A stretch of 64,000 bases of DNA, from contig CAVYFA010000001.1 in NCBI GenBank assembly GCA_963767715.1, positions 558,001-622,000 on the forward strand, written 5' to 3'. Both the position numbers and the translations under genes were made by a program. Positions 61,852-64,000 of this stretch are shown here, in pieces; the first letter of the stretch is position 1; the number at the start of each line of letters is the position of its first letter. Below the pieces are notes generated by a model that was not told the DNA's origin, did not search any database, and was given only the letters and a program-made list of their open reading frames with translations. Source of the DNA: CAVSXS01 sp963767715. GTDB taxonomy: Bacteria; Chloroflexota; Ktedonobacteria; Ktedonobacterales; Ktedonobacteraceae.

Positions 61852-63795
61852 GTGAGTTGTATTGGCACCGCCGGGCATATCGATCACGGCAAGTCAACGC
61901 TGGTGAAGGCGCTCACCGGCATCGACCCTGACCGGCTGGCGGAAGAAAAAGCGCGCGGCATGACCATCGACCTGGGCTTCGCCTGGTTGACGCTGCCGGG
62001 TGGGCGCGAGGTCAGCATTGTCGATGTGCCGGGTCACGAGGGCTTCATCAAGAATATGCTGGCGGGCGTGGGTGGCATCGACGCGGCCCTGCTGGTGATT
62101 GCCGCCGACGAAGGCGTCATGCCGCAGACGCGCGAACACCTGGCGATTCTAGACCTCCTGCGCGTGCCGCGCGGCGTGGTCGCGCTGACCAAAGCCGATC
62201 TGGTGGACGAGGAATGGATCGAGCTCGTGAAGGAGGACATCGCTGAACACCTCAAGCCTACCACCCTGGCGGGCGCCGCCATACTGCCGGTGTCCGCCTA
62301 TACCGGGCAGGGCCTGCCGGAACTGGTCGCGGAACTGGAGCGTGTCCTGGACTCCGAGGAGGAACGGCAAAACATCGCGCGCCCTCGCCTGCCTATCGAC
62401 CGCGTCTTTACCATGACCGGCTTCGGCACCGTTGTCACCGGCACCCTGCTGGATGGCGTCTTGCGCGCCGGGCAGGAGGTGGAGGTGCTGCCGCCCGGCA
62501 TCCGCAGCCGCATTCGCGCGCTGCAAACCCACCAGCACAACGTCGAGACTGCTTATCCCGGCAGCCGGGTAGCGTTGAACCTGGCAAATGTGCCACGCGC
62601 GGATTTGCAGCGCGGCAACGTGGTATCCCTGCCGGGGCAGTTCCAGCAGACGATGCTGATCGATGTGCGCCTTTCCATGCTCCATGAAGCGGCCTTGCCG
62701 CTGGCGCATAATACACAGGTCGATTTCTATGCCGGCTCGCAGGAGGTTCCCGCCAGCGTGCGCCTGCTGGATGCCGACGAACTGCGCCCCGGGCAGAGCG
62801 CCTGGGCGCAACTGCGCCTGGCCCGCCCCGCGATTATGGCGAGGCGCGACCGCTTCATCCTGCGTATTCCCTCACCCAGCATGACCATCGGTGGTGGCGA
62901 GATCGTCGATGTGCATCCGCGCTTCCACCGCCGCCGCCAGGCAGCCGTGCTGCAGAGTCTGGCGATGCTGGAAAGCGGCTCACCGGATGAACTGGTGCTG
63001 GCCGCGCTTGATAGGCGCAAGGACGGCAGTTCGAAGAAAGGCCACCAGGGCCTGCTGGGATACGAACTGGCGGATATCGCGAAACTGAGCAATTTGTCGC
63101 AGGATGTGACGCGGCAAACGCTGGAGACGTTGTTAATGGAAGGAAGGGTGAGGCGCCTGGGAACGCTCTGGTTCGCGCAGGCAGTATGGGATGCGCTACG
63201 CGGAGAGACGCGGCGCCTGCTCGGTGAGCAGCATCGCCAGTATCCACTGCGCAGTGGTCTCTCGAAAGAAGAGTGGCGTTCGCGCCTGGGCCTACCTGCA
63301 AAAATGGCGGCAGAGGTGCTGGTGGCCTTGCAGGAAGAAGGCCAGGTGGCGGAGGCGCTCGGCGTCACAGGAGGCGCAGGCGGCTATATTCGTTTACCCG
63401 ATTTCCAGCCGACCTTTACTCCCGCGCAGCAGCAGCAAATCGAGCGCTTACTCCGCCAATTTCGCGAACAGCCCTTTTTACCGCCTGGACGAGCCGAGGC
63501 GGAGGCTCAGGTAGGTGGCGAGGCGCTGGGAGCGTTGATCGAGCAGGGCGTGCTGGTAAAGGTGGGCAGCGCGACGGATGGCGTCTTGTTCCTGCGCGAA
63601 AGCTACGAAGATGCACTGGAGAAGCTGCTGGGCTATTTGCGAGAGCATGGCGTCATGACCGCGGCGCAGGCGCGCGATGTGCTGGGGACGACGCGCAAGT
63701 ACATTCTGCCCCTGCTCGAGTATCTGGACGAGCGACGCATCACGCGGCGCATTGGCGACGAGCGCGTCCTGGGACCTGCTGCACCAATTCCCTAA
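61852..63795 (+). CDS. selB: Selenocysteine-specific elongation factor SelB
   Basis: Translation GTPase that delivers Sec-tRNA(Sec) to UGA codons marked by a SECIS hairpin. In 647 residues the G domain has GTAGHIDHGKSTLVKAL, DVPGHEGFIKNMLAG and LTKADL. Domains II and III follow (VFTMTGFGTVVTGTLLDGV), and the C-terminal half holds the tandem winged helices that bind SECIS RNA (LPLLEYLDERRITRRIGDERV at the end). Start GTG 61852 reads MSCIGTAG. No selA, selD, tRNA-Sec or obvious selenoprotein is in the window. Confidence 0.94.
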   Translation: MSCIGTAGHIDHGKSTLVKALTGIDPDRLAEEKARGMTIDLGFAWLTLPGGREVSIVDVPGHEGFIKNMLAGVGGIDAALLVIAADEGVMPQTREHLAILDLLRVPRGVVALTKADLVDEEWIELVKEDIAEHLKPTTLAGAAILPVSAYTGQGLPELVAELERVLDSEEERQNIARPRLPIDRVFTMTGFGTVVTGTLLDGVLRAGQEVEVLPPGIRSRIRALQTHQHNVETAYPGSRVALNLANVPRADLQRGNVVSLPGQFQQTMLIDVRLSMLHEAALPLAHNTQVDFYAGSQEVPASVRLLDADELRPGQSAWAQLRLARPAIMARRDRFILRIPSPSMTIGGGEIVDVHPRFHRRRQAAVLQSLAMLESGSPDELVLAALDRRKDGSSKKGHQGLLGYELADIAKLSNLSQDVTRQTLETLLMEGRVRRLGTLWFAQAVWDALRGETRRLLGEQHRQYPLRSGLSKEEWRSRLGLPAKMAAEVLVALQEEGQVAEALGVTGGAGGYIRLPDFQPTFTPAQQQQIERLLRQFREQPFLPPGRAEAEAQVGGEALGALIEQGVLVKVGSATDGVLFLRESYEDALEKLLGYLREHGVMTAAQARDVLGTTRKYILPLLEYLDERRITRRIGDERVLGPAAPIP

Positions 63796-63848
63796 AAATT
63801 TCATAATTACTTTCCGGGCGGCCTGGTAACAATTTTGCTCAAGATGTT

Positions 63849-63856
63849 GGTATATT
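63849..63856 (+). promoter_or_regulatory. Possible extended -10 before the last gene
   Basis: TGGTATATT is present at 63848-63856. No clear -35 is seen. The following leader of about 90 bases ends in CAGGGAGAAC before ATG 63954. Confidence 0.35.
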
Positions 63857-63953
63857 AGTAGTACAAGGTGTTCCATTAAGTAGCAGAATGCGTTACAATA
63901 GTGGGCGCGTACTTGCAAATACTTACAACACCCCTTTACATCCAGGGAGAACT

Positions 63954-64000
63954 ATGCAAGGCGAATTTCTGGGAGATCGATACCAGTTACTGGACCATAT
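63954..64000 (+). CDS. Probable Ser/Thr protein kinase, N-terminal end (partial)
   Basis: ATG 63954 follows CAGGGAGAACT and opens MQGEFLGDRYQLLDH before the window ends. GDRYQLLD is the usual start of bacterial Hanks-type kinases, just before the glycine-rich loop. Only fifteen residues are visible, so the assignment rests on this motif. Confidence 0.6.
   Translation, partial: MQGEFLGDRYQLLDH

Overview
The window looks like chromosome of a filamentous, spore-forming type of Chloroflexota (Ktedonobacteria-like). This is inferred from the mix of gene families: a DUF3090 protein otherwise typical of Actinobacteria, a four-cysteine L28, an Asp23/FakA/DegV block, a WD40 propeller protein, kinase-like proteins, a WXG100/EccC pair, SelB, an ISL3-type transposon and decayed pentapeptide-repeat genes. 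The DNA is moderately GC-rich. Many starts are GTG or TTG, and several promoters have an extended -10 (TGnTATAAT). No marker here fixes the genus.

Layout. 1-5.1 kb: tail of a histidine kinase, rlmN, rpmB (opposite strand), then an Asp23-FakA-DegV operon for fatty-acid phosphorylation. 5.1-7.5 kb: a two-gene operon of unknown function whose first product ends in Gly-Gly, a DUF3090 protein and a 2-hydroxyacid dehydrogenase. 7.9-17.3 kb: six same-strand genes forming a probable cell-surface glycan or glycolipid locus (membrane-anchored glycosidase, processive GT2, GT39-like transferase, DUF362-ferredoxin, NAD-epimerase, LPG-synthase-like membrane protein). 17.3-25.6 kb: methyltransferase, ffh, an L,D-transpeptidase lipoprotein, an ABC-2 exporter, a GH57-type enzyme and an HNH protein. 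25.9-29.4 kb: tRNA-Pro and a molybdate/tungstate ABC transporter. 29.4-38.7 kb: hydrolase, HIT, HxlR regulator, animal-type haem peroxidase, DHA2 exporter with a UBP zinc-finger partner, ROK protein, a membrane pseudokinase and a frameshifted isoaspartyl peptidase. 38.9-42.5 kb: a tight CoA-transferase/M20 peptidase/aminotransferase operon. 42.5-48.4 kb: methyltransferase, WD40 propeller, HTH protein and a class A PBP. 48.4-50.4 kb: an ISL3-family insertion sequence with 37-bp terminal inverted repeats and a frameshifted transposase. 50.4-55.6 kb: rsgA with a structured leader, histidine kinase, FmdB-type zinc ribbon and uvrC. 55.7-60.3 kb: a divergent WXG100/EccC type VII secretion pair. 60.3-61.8 kb: an AT-richer accessory patch (pentapeptide remnant, DUF1801, VOC). 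61.9-64 kb: selB and the start of a probable Ser/Thr kinase.

Coherent systems are fatty-acid kinase plus carrier, surface glycan assembly beside peptidoglycan enzymes (L,D-transpeptidase, PBP1), oxyanion uptake for molybdenum or tungsten enzymes, a small catabolic operon for an acyl/aminoacyl substrate, and a stripped-down type VII secretion locus. No CRISPR array, prophage, rRNA operon or restriction system was seen. The most unusual items are the Gly-Gly two-gene operon, the minimal EccC locus, the pseudokinase preceded by nested hairpins, and two families of palindromic intergenic repeats.
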